Assembly: GCF_024399315.1 (NCBI RefSeq)
Contig: NZ_CP075170.1
Coordinates: 1,550,001-1,614,000 of the forward strand
Direction of reading: 5' to 3'
Origin: Chryseobacterium sp. MA9
GTDB lineage: Bacteria > Bacteroidota > Bacteroidia > Flavobacteriales > Weeksellaceae
Length of the DNA stretch: 64,000 nucleotides
The position numbers and the translations under genes were made by a program. Below the pieces are notes generated by a model, which searched no databases, was not told where the DNA came from, and saw only the letters and a program-made list of their open reading frames with translations. Each line of letters opens with the position of its first letter. Positions within the stretch are counted from its first letter, which is position 1. Shown piece by piece: positions 46,267 to 57,600 of this stretch.

Positions 46267-48732
46267 ATGAAGAAGAATGTATCTACATTGATCAGACTTT
46301 CTCAGAAAGCAAAATATTCAGGTTTATTCCTGGCTTTATTCGCAGCATCACCTTATGCAAAAGCTCAAAATAACAATCTAACCGTAACAGTTGACGGAAA
46401 AACATTTAAAGATTCCAACAAAAACGGAAAATTAGATATTTGGGAAGACACAAGGCTTTCGGTGGACAAAAGAATTGACGCCATCATCAAACAAATGACC
46501 AACGAAGAAAAAGTAAACCTTCTGATTGGAACAGGAATGCCCGGAATTGAAGTTCTGACAGGACCTGTCGGAGACTCAAAGCAAGGTTTGGTTCCCGGTG
46601 CAGCAGGTGGAACAGCTAATTTCGACAGATTCGGAATTCCCGCTACCATTGTGGCAGATGGACCTGCAGGTTTGAGAATTGCCCCGACCAGGGAAAATGA
46701 TTCCAGAACGTATTATGCAACGGCATTTCCTGTGGGGACTGCTTTAGCTTCAACCTGGAATAAAACACTTTTGGAGCAGGTTGGAAAAGCAATGGGAAAT
46801 GAAGTGAAAGAATACGGTGTGGACGTACTTTTAGCACCAGCCCTGAATATCCAGCGAAACCCCTTGAACGGAAGAAATTTCGAATATTATTCGGAAGACC
46901 CTTTAGTTTCCGGAAAAACAGCCGCCTCTATCGTGAACGGAATCCAGTCTCAAGGTGTAGGAACATCCATCAAACATTTTGCTGCGAATAATGAGGAAAC
47001 GAACCGTTTGACCATCAACGCTCACGTTTCAGAAAGAGCAATGCGGGAATTGTATCTGAGAAATTTTGAAATCGCCGTTAAAGAATCTCAGCCCTGGACG
47101 GTAATGTCTTCTTACAATAAAGTGAATGGTATTTATACATCAGATTCAAAAGATTTACTGACTCAGGTTTTGAGAAACGAATGGGGCTTTAAAGGAATTG
47201 TGATGACCGACTGGTTCGGTGGTTTCCCCGGATTTGAATCCATTAGAAACGGAGGCATTTCCGATGTTGTAAAACAGATGAATGCAGGTAACGACCTTTT
47301 GATGCCGGGAATTCCCACACAGAAAAAAGTGTTGCTGGAAGCTTTAAATTCAGGGATATTATCTCAGCAGGTGGCCGACCTCAACGTGAGAAGAATCCTG
47401 GAATATGTCTTCAAAACGCCCACTTTTGCGCAATATGAATACAATGATAAACCCAACTTAGTTGAACATGCAGAAGTAACAAGAAACGCAGCAACAGAAG
47501 GTATGGTTTTGCTTAAAAATGAACAAAATACTTTACCTTTTGCAGGCAAGCAGAAAGAAGTTTCATTATTCGGAGTGACTTCTTATGCGTGGATTACAGG
47601 CGGAACAGGAAGCGGAAGTGTGAACAACAAGCACACAGTTTCTTTATTGGAAGGATTGAATACGGCCGGTTATAAATTAGACAAAGAATTGGTTGATTTA
47701 TATAAGCCCTTTGCTGAAAAAGAAGTCACTGCCGAAAAAGAAAGAAGGAAAGCAAGAGGAATTTTAGCACTTCCTGAAAGACTTCCCGAAATAAAACTGG
47801 ATGATGCATTCTATGCTAAAAAAGCGGAAACTTCTGAAATCGCTTTTGTGACGTTGGGAAGAAACTCAGGAGAAGGTGGTGACAGAGTGGTGAATGATGA
47901 TTTCAATTTAGCCGCTGAAGAAATCGAAATGCTGGATAAAATCTCCAAAGCCTTCCATGCAAAGGGGAAAAAAGTTGTCGTGATTCTGAATATAGGTGGT
48001 GTTATTGAAACCGCTTCCTGGAAAGATAAAGTGGATGCCATTCTTTTGGCTTGGCAACCGGGACAGGAAGGCGGACATTCTGTTGCGGATGTTATTTCTG
48101 GAAAGGTGAATCCATCAGGAAAACTGACGATGACTTTCCCTGTGAATTATACAGACCACGCTTCAGCTGAGAACTTCCCGGGAGTTCCCGCAGACAATCC
48201 GAAAGATGTTACGTATCAGGAAGGTGTATATGTAGGTTACCGTTATTTCAGTACGTTTGGTGTAAAACCTTCGTATGAATTCGGGTATGGAAAATCTTAT
48301 ACGGATTTTGCTTATTCAGATATTAAAACCACTTCCAAGATTTTTAATAATAAATTGGAAGTAACTGTTGAAGTAAAAAATACAGGAAAAATTGCAGGAA
48401 AGGAAGTGGTTGAACTGTATCTGTCTGCTCCCGGAAAAAATGTTGACAAACCAAAATCCGAGCTTAAAGCATACACGAAAACCAGAGAACTTAAACCGGG
48501 AGAATCACAAAGGGTTACTTTGACATTGGACCCGAAAGATTTGGCTTCATTTGAAACCGCAAAATCTGCCTGGATTGCAGAAGCCGGAAATTACAAAGTG
48601 TCAGTCGGTGCATCTTCTTTGGACATCAAACAGACGGCAGAATTTTCTGTTCCGAAAGAACTGGTGGTTGAAAAAGTGCAGCATATCCTTCCATCGGATC
48701 AAAAGTTTGAAGATCTGAAACCTAAAAAATAA
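46267..48732 (+). CDS. Glycoside hydrolase family 3 beta-glucosidase type, with FnIII domain
   Basis: 821 aa. Signal peptide near 17–34 ('YSGLFLALFAASPYAKAQ'), then an EF-hand-like 'KDSNKNGKLDIWEDTRLSVD' shared with the first GH3. The GH3 core has 'GTSIKHFAANNEETNR' and nucleophile region 'GIVMTDWFGGFPG' (Asp near 319). The C-terminal sandwich domain ('TEGMVLLKNEQNTLPFAGKQ') is followed by 'YEFGYGKSYTDFAYSDI' and an FnIII-like domain (~690–790). The architecture is that of BglX-type enzymes. Last gene of the cluster. Confidence 0.94.
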   Translation: MKKNVSTLIRLSQKAKYSGLFLALFAASPYAKAQNNNLTVTVDGKTFKDSNKNGKLDIWEDTRLSVDKRIDAIIKQMTNEEKVNLLIGTGMPGIEVLTGPVGDSKQGLVPGAAGGTANFDRFGIPATIVADGPAGLRIAPTRENDSRTYYATAFPVGTALASTWNKTLLEQVGKAMGNEVKEYGVDVLLAPALNIQRNPLNGRNFEYYSEDPLVSGKTAASIVNGIQSQGVGTSIKHFAANNEETNRLTINAHVSERAMRELYLRNFEIAVKESQPWTVMSSYNKVNGIYTSDSKDLLTQVLRNEWGFKGIVMTDWFGGFPGFESIRNGGISDVVKQMNAGNDLLMPGIPTQKKVLLEALNSGILSQQVADLNVRRILEYVFKTPTFAQYEYNDKPNLVEHAEVTRNAATEGMVLLKNEQNTLPFAGKQKEVSLFGVTSYAWITGGTGSGSVNNKHTVSLLEGLNTAGYKLDKELVDLYKPFAEKEVTAEKERRKARGILALPERLPEIKLDDAFYAKKAETSEIAFVTLGRNSGEGGDRVVNDDFNLAAEEIEMLDKISKAFHAKGKKVVVILNIGGVIETASWKDKVDAILLAWQPGQEGGHSVADVISGKVNPSGKLTMTFPVNYTDHASAENFPGVPADNPKDVTYQEGVYVGYRYFSTFGVKPSYEFGYGKSYTDFAYSDIKTTSKIFNNKLEVTVEVKNTGKIAGKEVVELYLSAPGKNVDKPKSELKAYTKTRELKPGESQRVTLTLDPKDLASFETAKSAWIAEAGNYKVSVGASSLDIKQTAEFSVPKELVVEKVQHILPSDQKFEDLKPKK

Positions 48733-48825
48733 AATAGCCAGCTACTATTGGATCGTACAATTTGATTACCCGACCTAAGGTTAAATAATTTTCGGAAAAT
48801 AGCGACAATGTTTAATTTTTTAATT

Positions 48826-48962
48826 GACAAAGATGAGCTCTATAATTCCTGTTTAATTTGACTCAAGCGAATCAAATCATCTATAAAAGTATTTGAAGAT
48901 ACGCTCGTTAAAGTCACAAGACCGACATTTGAAGATTTTACTCTTCGATGTCGGTTTTTTTT
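48826..48962 (+). ncRNA. Candidate small RNA with strong terminator (copy B)
   Basis: 48829–48909 repeats the sequence at 21382–21466, including TTTGAAGATACGCTCGT, and is followed by a terminator with arms 48921–48935 / 48942–48955 (one bulge) and nine T. The terminator hairpins differ in sequence between copies, but the body is conserved. It could end the beta-glucosidase transcript 190 bp downstream of its stop, yet the conserved body argues for an RNA of its own. Confidence 0.45.
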
Positions 48963-48995
48963 GTTTTCTAATTCATTGTTATACTGATACATACA

Positions 48996-49140
48996 CTAAG
49001 AAACAATATTCATTTTAGGTGTTTGAAAACTTTTTCCGTCAAATACGACTTTTGGGGAAATATCAAACACCCAATCGTTCTCTTTGTTAGTAAATCGCCC
49101 TTTTGGTAGAGGTTTACAAGGTTTTCCATCGAGTCGAGGA
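48996..49140 (-). pseudogene. C-terminal gene remnant
   Basis: Leftward frame ending 'KGRFTNKENDWVFDISPKVV', then FDGKSFQTPKMNIVS and stop at 48996. It reads like protein. The sequence upstream to ~49310 gives further fragments in other frames ('IMGPTQFGTHCVPNWKRAKE') broken by stops. A decayed gene of unknown family. The rest of 49141–49458 holds nothing else I can support. Confidence 0.35.
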
Positions 49141-49458
49141 ATGACTTAAAAACTTAGCAAACCAGTTATCTCTTGAGTTCGGCAAAGGTTTCAATGAAAA
49201 AAATCTGAATTATATGAGGGTTTTCTTTAGCTCTTTTCCAATTTGGAACGCAATGCGTACCGAATTGAGTTGGACCCATTATAGGATTATTAGCAGAATA
49301 GACAATCCGGATCACAGATTACATTTGATCCGGTAGTAGAATTGGGTTCAGCAGGGCTAGGGATATTTCAAATGAAAATTAATGTATTGTAGCTGGATCA
49401 GAGTCAGGATTACTTAATGTATTTGAGTCAGAAATAATTATGTACTGAGAAGTTCAAA

Positions 49459-49492
49459 ATAAAAAAGAGAGTAAATGAATTATTTACTCTCT
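49459..49492 (-). terminator. Terminator of the cold-shock gene
   Basis: AGAGAGTAAAT (49466–49476) / ATTTACTCTCT (49482–49492), 11-bp stem. In the leftward transcript it is followed by TTTTTTA. It lies 29 bp past the cold-shock stop. Confidence 0.85.
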
Positions 49493-49520
49493 CAATAACG
49501 TATATAGTTATTAATTGAAG

Positions 49521-49712
49521 TTACGCTATTTTAACGTTAACTGCATTAACACCTTTGTTCCCATTTTGTAAATCGAATGTTACAACATCGTTTTCACGAA
49601 TGTTATCTATTAAACCTGAAGTATGTACGAAAACATCTTGCCCACCTGTTGATGGAGTAATAAAACCAAATCCTTTGGTATCGTTAAAGAATTTTACTGT
49701 TCCTTGTTGCAT
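49521..49712 (-). CDS. Cold-shock domain protein (CspA family)
   Basis: 63 aa OB-fold RNA/DNA chaperone. 'GTVKFFNDTKGFGFITPSTG' contains RNP1 (KGFGFI); 'DVFVHTSGL' contains RNP2 (VFVHTS). It ends 'GVNAVNVKIA', the standard length of a single cold-shock domain. It binds nascent RNA and single-stranded DNA and melts structure. The gene stands alone; the long AT-rich region upstream (49713 onward) probably holds a 5'-UTR, as is common for csp genes. Confidence 0.97.
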   Translation of the reverse strand: MQQGTVKFFNDTKGFGFITPSTGGQDVFVHTSGLIDNIRENDVVTFDLQNGNKGVNAVNVKIA

Positions 49713-50658
49713 TGTATATGTATTAAAAAATTATTGTATTCTGTTTTAAAGGATCAATTATCCTTGTGTCCTGATGTAAATCAAAACGATAATAATTTTT
49801 GAGAAAAAAAATTGGATGAATAGAATTTAAGAGTGAAAATCGAACTTCTTAAAAGGTAGAACACCTAAAATATTAATGACAAAATTGAGCGGCTGACATT
49901 ACATGTAAGATTAAATTAAAATCTGATATTATGCAGTTGCCTTATTATCTTACAAACATAGGTTTAATAATTGACATGTGCAATTATATTTCTCACTCAT
50001 CTATTAAAATTCAAAATTGGTCAATTAAACACAGAAGATGAATAATAGAACTGAATCCTGATAATGAAATGGGAAAAGGGTGATTCAGGAGCTGATGAAG
50101 TAGTAATTTTTCAACTGTTATTTCATAAAGACCACCTATTAAGTGGGGAATATTTAAATCTGTAGTCTTTTCTATTTTTTCAGAAAAAGTATATGTAAAT
50201 AAATTGTACCGTTTTTTACAATGCTAATAAAAAATAGGTTAAAAAAGTCTTATCTAAGATGTAACATTTTTTTCAGATACATCATTTAAACCATGACATC
50301 AATTTTTTCAATGGATTTTGGGATTATTATATGAAATAAAGAAAAGTTTTTTACTTGTAGGTCTATTAGTTTTTAAAGATTAAAATCTATTTAAAAGAAA
50401 GACCAAGTCTTACTGTAAACGTTATTAATAAGAAGCCATTCTTGTGGATTTCTCTTTTTCAGGTTTGGGTTTATAATGAAAGAGAACCATATCAAAATCT
50501 TTTTTCAAAAAGTGATTTCTCCTTTGATGTTACCAGAACCTTTTATACCCTCTTTTAATAGACCAAAAGTTAATTTTTTATAGGTTTTCATATACATATT
50601 GATATTATTTTACTCCATTAAGATTTACGGATTATGAATGAGTAACTTTAGTAAATAA
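49713..50658. other. Long gene-free AT-rich region
   Basis: About 950 bp between the cold-shock gene start and the 3' end of the S9 peptidase gene. Stops are frequent in all frames and I find no gene, tRNA, convincing repeat or terminator. The left part should contain the csp promoter and leader. Confidence 0.55.
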
Positions 50659-50692
50659 ATGAGTAAGGATGCTAATCAGCATCCTTACTCAT
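50659..50692 (-). terminator. Terminator hairpin overlapping the S9 peptidase stop codon
   Basis: ATGAGTAAGGATGCT (50659–50673) pairs perfectly with 50678–50692 (15 bp, loop AATC). The stem includes the last three codons and the stop TAG (50672–50674). The leftward T-tract is modest (TTATTTA). Confidence 0.7.
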
Positions 50693-53218
50693 TTGTTTAT
50701 CAATCCATGGGATGTCTCTCTTCCCTTTCAGAAAATAATCCCACCAATCCTGCATTCTTAAAGCCAGATCTTTCTCTGCTTTTGAGCCTATGGTAAAAAC
50801 ATGGGCTTCTCCCGGATAAAACAAGGCTACAACATCTTTCTTATTCCTTTTCAGCCCGATATAAAATTCCATGGTCTGGTCCCACACGATCCTTTTATCT
50901 TCCATTCCGGTCCATAAAAGCATGGGAGCATTTACTTTATGTACATTTTCAATCGGATTATTATCCACATACAGTTTTTTATTCTCCGTGAAAGAAGCAT
51001 GCATATTGTACTGCCCTTCTTCAAACTGCCAGTAAAAAGGAGTAGACGAGGTCTCATTATAAGAAAAATACATTCTGGTCAGATCACTGGCTCCAGCTCC
51101 TGAAATATAAGTCTTAAAACGATTAGAATGCCCTGCTATAAAATCTGTGCGGAATCCGCCAAAAGAATGGCCTATCAATCCTATATTCGCAAGATCAACG
51201 CCTGCATGGGTCTGTAGCGCATCCAGTGAGCTTTCCACACAGTCCAATGCTGACTTTCCTACCCCTGAATGTCCGTTCACAATATCCGGCAGATACACAA
51301 AATATCCTTCCTGCAATAGCTTCCTAATCGAAAACCCTACCGGAAAATTATTCAGAGGGGATAGATACTGATTCGGATTCCTGCTCTGCACTTCATAAAT
51401 ATGCACGACCATTGGATATTTTTTCCCCTCAGTGTATCCGATAGGATAATATAAAAGTCCTTTCAGAGCCGTTCCTTCCCTATTGTTAAAACTAATCACA
51501 TCCCTCCTTATTGATACTGATGTTTTATCGTGTGCATTACTCTGAAATACAATATTCCCTTTTTCCTTTCCTATCTCCTTACTGGCAATTCTCGGAGGGT
51601 AATGAAGGCTTTCTTCCACATAAATTGCTTTATTTAAAGATTCATCCATCTTGTACCATGTTATATTCGAAGCTGAAGAAGCCGTGATTGTTTCAAGCCT
51701 GCCTTTCTCCCATTTCAAAAAGGTTTTCTCAATCGTTCCTTTCCGGGTAACTGCCAGCAGTACCGGCACATTTATATTCAGTATACTTCTCCTAAAATTA
51801 TAACCTGACTCAGGATATAAATCGGTTTCCTCCTTCGTCACCACCTTTACTTCATTTTCATGATCGATATTAAGTGCGATAAACTGTCCCTTCTTTATTT
51901 CATATTTCCAAAGATCATTGCTGCTTTCAAAATAGATCGTTCTGCCATCCGGACTGAAATATGCTTTTGTCAAATCCTTCTTCTCCAGCACTGTTCTCCT
52001 CGAAGTCTCCCTATCTACCAATCCCCATAAGCCCTCCTTATTTTTATATATAAAATAACTACCACCGTCTGACACTGAAACTTCCGCCTGCATAATACCA
52101 AAATCCTCATACCTACCCTTTTTACGATCATACAGAAAACCGTGAATCAGAGGAAACAGTGTTGAATAATTCTGCAATTCCTCCCTGTTAAACATCAAAA
52201 AATAATCAGGATTATTCAGGCTTATTACTGTTGAAAAACGATCAGAAGGAACTCTCATCAACTCATTCCCATCCTTTTTCCATATCCAGTATCTCTTGAC
52301 AAAAGAACCTTCCTGCTTAGCTTCCAGATTACCATCATTTCCATACCAGATATCAACCGTTCCCTTTTCTCCCGGAATATGAATCATTCCTGTAATCATG
52401 ATGGCATTTCCGTTTTGTATTTCAGTAAAACGCAGGTATTCTTCCTTTCTAACTTTACCTATATCAGGAAACACCAGTTCCCCTCTCTTTGTATCCAGCA
52501 GCACAACTTTCTGAAATGAACTGTTTGAACCTCCTTCATATGTTGTTTCCTCCTTAAGAATCAGGAAGCTTCCTGAAGGCGTTTCTTCCATACTCCGGAT
52601 CATGCCAGGCGTAACATACACGCTCTCTACTTTATTACCGGAATATCTTACCAGCTGAGTCTCCCTGCCTGATTTTTTCACGATATATAATACAGATCCT
52701 GAACTGCTCACCTTAAAATACTGCACCCGCTCTACTTTCTCCAGCAGAGCAGATTTCGCATCATAGATATGCAAAACACTGTCACTGGTCTGCAAAAAGT
52801 ACTTATCCCCTTTCTCCATGATCCCGCTCTGTATAATACTTCCTGAATCACTGCCCTCCCGACCTGTTTTCACTTCTTTCTGCATTCCTGTATCAAGATT
52901 CCATAACAAGGCTTTCCCCTGGCCCAATGCCAGCAGCTGATTGCCTTTTACAAAAGAGTACTGGTATTTCTTGGTCAGCGTTCCAACCAGTGATTTTACT
53001 CCTGATCTTCCTGTAGCAAGTACTACTGCGGTATCATAATTATTCCTGTACACTTTTGTGGTTACTATCCATTTGCTGTCATCCGACACTTTATTAACGG
53101 CAATGTTGTAATACTGAGAACTTTCATCTTTCAATGAACCCTTAACGACCTGACCATAACAGACCATCCCCATAAGAATCAATACAAGGATTATCAGTTT
53201 ATTGATGTTAATAGCCAT
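50672..53218 (-). CDS. S9-family prolyl-oligopeptidase-type peptidase, secreted
   Basis: 848 aa with an N-terminal signal ('LIILVLILMGMVCYG'). The first ~570 residues form a beta-propeller-like region, followed by a C-terminal alpha/beta-hydrolase domain: 'SALDCVESSLDALQ', nucleophile GHSFGG (~686), acid in 'WTGMEDKRIVWDQ' and His in 'YPGEAHVF' (~810). It should cleave peptides in the periplasm or at the surface. Its start overlaps the SusD gene stop by 11 bp, giving an operon SusC–SusD–peptidase that points to peptide or protein use. Confidence 0.93.
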   Translation of the reverse strand: MAININKLIILVLILMGMVCYGQVVKGSLKDESSQYYNIAVNKVSDDSKWIVTTKVYRNNYDTAVVLATGRSGVKSLVGTLTKKYQYSFVKGNQLLALGQGKALLWNLDTGMQKEVKTGREGSDSGSIIQSGIMEKGDKYFLQTSDSVLHIYDAKSALLEKVERVQYFKVSSSGSVLYIVKKSGRETQLVRYSGNKVESVYVTPGMIRSMEETPSGSFLILKEETTYEGGSNSSFQKVVLLDTKRGELVFPDIGKVRKEEYLRFTEIQNGNAIMITGMIHIPGEKGTVDIWYGNDGNLEAKQEGSFVKRYWIWKKDGNELMRVPSDRFSTVISLNNPDYFLMFNREELQNYSTLFPLIHGFLYDRKKGRYEDFGIMQAEVSVSDGGSYFIYKNKEGLWGLVDRETSRRTVLEKKDLTKAYFSPDGRTIYFESSNDLWKYEIKKGQFIALNIDHENEVKVVTKEETDLYPESGYNFRRSILNINVPVLLAVTRKGTIEKTFLKWEKGRLETITASSASNITWYKMDESLNKAIYVEESLHYPPRIASKEIGKEKGNIVFQSNAHDKTSVSIRRDVISFNNREGTALKGLLYYPIGYTEGKKYPMVVHIYEVQSRNPNQYLSPLNNFPVGFSIRKLLQEGYFVYLPDIVNGHSGVGKSALDCVESSLDALQTHAGVDLANIGLIGHSFGGFRTDFIAGHSNRFKTYISGAGASDLTRMYFSYNETSSTPFYWQFEEGQYNMHASFTENKKLYVDNNPIENVHKVNAPMLLWTGMEDKRIVWDQTMEFYIGLKRNKKDVVALFYPGEAHVFTIGSKAEKDLALRMQDWWDYFLKGKRDIPWIDKQMSKDAD

Positions 53219-54611
53219 TATTCTGAGGTTTTAAATTAGGATTAAGCAACAGATCTTTCTGGGGAACCGGCCATAGACTATGAAAGGGTTTCCAGTTTGG
53301 TTTTGCCGCCTGCAAATCAACAAGTCTGTTATTTCGTTTTAAATCCAGGAAACGGTGTCCCATTTCGGTAAAGAACTCCCTCCTGTTTTCCAAAAGGATT
53401 TCACTCAGCAACACTTCTTTTGAAACCGATGCTAAAGCAGTCAGTCCTGCTCTCTGCCTCACCGGATTGATATACTGCAATGACTCCCCAACTTTATTCT
53501 GCTGAGCCAGTGCTTCAGCGAGCAGTAAATACACTTCTTCGAGACGGAACACTATGGAATCCTCCGTATCATTACTAGTTATATTTTTATACTTATTCAC
53601 TCGGTACCAGGTATTTCCTCCTACGGTCACAGGAACCGTCCACTGCTGTTTTCTCAGGTCTCCCGCTTCAAAAGAACTGATCAGACTTTCAGATAGTGCA
53701 TATCCCGTAGGCGCTGCCCCTGAAAAATAATACAGCATGGCTTCTTTCACAGGATCACCTGGGTTTGCAGGTTTTAACTGCCATATTATATGTTTTGAAT
53801 CCTTCTGAAACACTTTTGACAGGTCATCCTGAAAACTATACAGCGGGCTTCCCAGAATCGTTTTCAGGACAGTTTCTGCCTGAGCCCACTTCTGCTCCAG
53901 CATATACACTCTGGCCAGCATCAGCTCAGCTCCTTTACGGTTAGGATATACCCTTTCGGCATCCCTGTACTGATCCGGCAGCAACTCTCCACAACGTACA
54001 AGATCCGCTTCCAGTCTTGACAGCACTTCTATAGATTCTACCCTTGGTAGAGACTGATTTACTGTATAATCCGTACTTACCGGATAAGGAACCGCTCCAA
54101 AAACCTGCTGAAGATAAAACAGCAGGATACTTCTCACCAGAAGGGCTTCCCCTTCTATCCTGTTTTTTTCATTACCCGGCAACGCCGATGCTCTGACGCC
54201 TTCAATAATAGCATTGGCAGCATAGATATGCTGATAGGCTGTAGACCATACCGAATACACCGTAGAATTGGTATCGGTCTGCTGGTTATGATACAGCGCC
54301 AGTACCCCATTGGTATCCGTTAAGGCATAAGAGTCCAGATCATCTGTATAGACTCCAAGGAAAGCTCCCAATGACTCCCCTGAGAGGGGTGAGTTATCTC
54401 TCAAACCTGCATACAACCCAGCCAGCGCTGCATTAGCGGTCTGAACATCTGCAAAGACCTTATCCTTTCCGATCTGATTGGAAGGCGTTTCCACTTCGAG
54501 CATCTTCTCACAGGAGAAAAGAAGCACACAAAACAGCAGGACCAATCCCCTGCTTCTACAGAACCTCATCAATTGACAACATTGATTTATATTGATTTTA
54601 GAATTTTTCAT
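53208..54611 (-). CDS. SusD/RagB family surface lipoprotein
   Basis: 467 aa. Signal with lipobox 'GLVLLFCVLLFSC' (~21–33), then 'ETPSNQIGKDKVFADVQTAN' (typical SusD start), a TPR-like helical core ('EGEALLVRSILLFYLQQVFG', then AVPYP) and the family C-terminus 'LENRREFFTEMGHRFLDLKR', 'LWPVPQKDLLLNPNLKPQNN' (then GY). It is an outer-leaflet lipoprotein that caps the SusC channel and binds ligand. 22 bp after susC-like and overlapping the peptidase gene. Confidence 0.95.
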   Translation of the reverse strand: MKNSKININQCCQLMRFCRSRGLVLLFCVLLFSCEKMLEVETPSNQIGKDKVFADVQTANAALAGLYAGLRDNSPLSGESLGAFLGVYTDDLDSYALTDTNGVLALYHNQQTDTNSTVYSVWSTAYQHIYAANAIIEGVRASALPGNEKNRIEGEALLVRSILLFYLQQVFGAVPYPVSTDYTVNQSLPRVESIEVLSRLEADLVRCGELLPDQYRDAERVYPNRKGAELMLARVYMLEQKWAQAETVLKTILGSPLYSFQDDLSKVFQKDSKHIIWQLKPANPGDPVKEAMLYYFSGAAPTGYALSESLISSFEAGDLRKQQWTVPVTVGGNTWYRVNKYKNITSNDTEDSIVFRLEEVYLLLAEALAQQNKVGESLQYINPVRQRAGLTALASVSKEVLLSEILLENRREFFTEMGHRFLDLKRNNRLVDLQAAKPNWKPFHSLWPVPQKDLLLNPNLKPQNNGY

Positions 54612-54633
54612 TATTAATTTTTTAGCATTTATT

Positions 54634-57600
54634 TTATAGTGTAATCAAAACCCCCATTGAATAGGTTTTTAAAGGCGGCAGATAGCCAATATTCCTGAAC
54701 TCAGGATCAGGCCCGAAATACTTCGTAAAAGTCAGCAGGTTCTGCCCTTGAAAATAGACCTTCACACTTTTAAAAGTTCCTTTTACCGGAACCTGATATC
54801 CCAGCTCCAGATTCTTAAGACGGATGAATGATGCATCAGACACCGCTGCTGTACTGTTCATAAAAAACACATGAAGCTGATTCTTGATTCCGTTACTCCC
54901 CGAGGAATACGGCATATAGGTTCCACCAGGATTATCTTGGGACCATACATCCATTACTTCCTGAGGCTGGTTATTCATCGTTCCCGGTATAGGCATAATG
55001 TTGTTATAATTCCAGTTTCTCTGTTTCACAAACTGAAAAAGAAATGACAGGTTCCAATTCTTAAAGCGAAGGGTATTGTTCCATCCCCCAAAATACCGAA
55101 CTCCGATATTCTCCACGGCCTGCCGGTCATCCGGAGCTGAGATCTTCCCATCTCCGTTAAAATCTTTGAACCGATACAGTCCTGTTGCAGGATCAATCCC
55201 TTCATACTGGTATACCTTCACCGATGTAATGGGCTGTCCTATAACATAGGTATTGGCATAAGTAGAACCTGCCAGCCCCGGAAAAGAAACCAGCTTGTTT
55301 TTAGGAAAACTGATATTGATCCCGGATTCCCACTGAAAATCTCCTCCTGAAAAAGGTTTAGCGGAAAGTTCCAGCTCCCAGCCTGAATTCTCCACTACGG
55401 CATCCAGATTGGCCAGTACACTTGGAAACCCTGTTATGGACGGAAGCTGATATCCCACCAGCTGGCTTGACGAACGGTTCCTATACCACGCCGCAGTCAG
55501 GTTAATTCTGTTCTTTAAAAACCCCAGCTCCAAAGCCGCTTCCAGCTTGGTGGTCTTCTCCCAGCTGTAATTAGGATTATACAGCCTTGAAGGATTCAGC
55601 CCTGCGGTATTGTTATACAGGTATTCTGAGAGATCATAGGTATCCAGATACCCATAGTCTCCTATATTATCACTTCCGGTAGTTCCGTAGCTGCTACGAA
55701 GTTTCCCAAAGCTCAGCCATTTCTTATTTTTCAGGAAAGATTCCTGAGAGAATATCCATGTCGCTCCCACAGCCCCGAAATTCACAAACTTATTACTGGG
55801 ACCAAAGCGGCTGCTTCCATCCCGTCTTCCGGTCACATTCAAGATATACCTTCCGGCATACTGGTAATTCACCCTTCCAAAGAAAGCGGCATACCGGTAC
55901 TCCATTCTGATCTGATCGGTAATGATCTTGGTCCTCGCTGCTCCTACATTCTCTATAAAAGCATTGCTCTCAAATCCAATTCCGATCATAGAGCCCTGCG
56001 TGCCTATTTCCCGCTGAAAGGTAGTCCCTGCCAGTACATCCAAGGCATGTTTACCTTTCTTCATCTGCCAGTTGAGCTGAGGTTCCAGAATAAACGAAAA
56101 CCGGTCCTGATTACTCTTATACGACTGTGAACTCGCACTGGACTGCCCCTGATAGGAAGCAGGATTATACATGGTATTGGGCTTTAAGGATCTTTCATCA
56201 AAAGACTGATAGTTAAGTCCCCCATTGAGCTTCAAAAACCAATGTTTCAGCAGTTCATACTGCACATTCATATTGGTTAAAAACTGCTTGTTCTCATAGG
56301 AATAAGAACTGTTATAGAGTCCTGCAGGATTGTTAAAAGTATTGTTCTCCCAATTGAGATTCCCATCCGGCAGATACAAAGCCGGAGCATTGGGCACCAT
56401 CAGATAAGCCTGTCTGGTGATATCCTCACTCAAGACATTATTCTTTTGAAGCGAGAACCTGCTGGAAACACTCAGCTGAAAACGTTTATCTTCAGAACTA
56501 TGGCTGATATTGGCAGAAAGATTATCCGCCTTATATTTAAAGTCTTTTGAAAACACAGTAGACTGCTCATTGTGCCCATAGCCCACCAAAAAACTTGTTC
56601 TCTCATTCCCTCCGTTTAATGAAACATTCGCGGTAAAAGCATCTGCGATATTTCCGATCAGTGATTTCCTCCAATCCGTATACCTACCCTGATCCCACAC
56701 TCCATTGATATCATATGCATTAGCCGGATAGGCAGTAATCCCGTCATTCTGATAAGCCTGCCTTCGCATCCTTAGATAATCCCCGGTCTTCATCATGGTA
56801 AGGTTATTAATCACAGAACTTACCGCATAGGAAGTCCCCACATTTAACCCTAAGTTCTCCATTCCCGCTCCTGATCCTCCTGATTTCCCATTCTTCCCTT
56901 TCTTCGTGGTCACCAGCACTACTCCATTCGCTCCCCTTGATCCATAGATCGAGGTAGCATCTGCATCTTTCAGAATCTCAATACTCTCAATATCCGCAGG
57001 ATTAATACTATTAAGCGGGTTGATACTGCTGGCTGGCAGTACCGCTCCTGAAAACTGGGAAGCCATTTCTCCTCCTACCGGAACCCCGTCCACTACATAC
57101 AACGGATTATTCCCCAACGCCCTCAGACTGTTCTTTCCTCTTATCTGTATATCATAGCCTCCTCCCGGCATTCCAGAGTTCTGTACAATATTCACTCCCG
57201 CTACTCTTCCCTGAGCCGCAGAGAGCACATTCAAAACGGGCTGATTTCCGATATCTTTTGCTGAAACTTTGGCAATACTACCGGTTCTTTCTTTGTCCTT
57301 AACCTTGTAGTAGCCAGCGTTGAGAATAACTTCTGCGATTCCCTTTACTTTTTGTTCTAAGCTGATATTAACGATGGTCTGATTAGTGACTGTAAACTTT
57401 TCTTCTGCATAATCAGGGTGTCTGAACAATAGGACGGTATTTTCTGCTGAAACCTGTATTGTGTAGGTTCCGTTGTTGCCGGTCATGGTTATCTGATCCC
57501 TACCCTCTTGGGAGATTATAACTCCCTGTAAAGGTTTGCCGGATGAGGTTACAGTACCGGAAATGGTGCGTGTTTGGGCTTTTGTATCGATGCTTACAGC

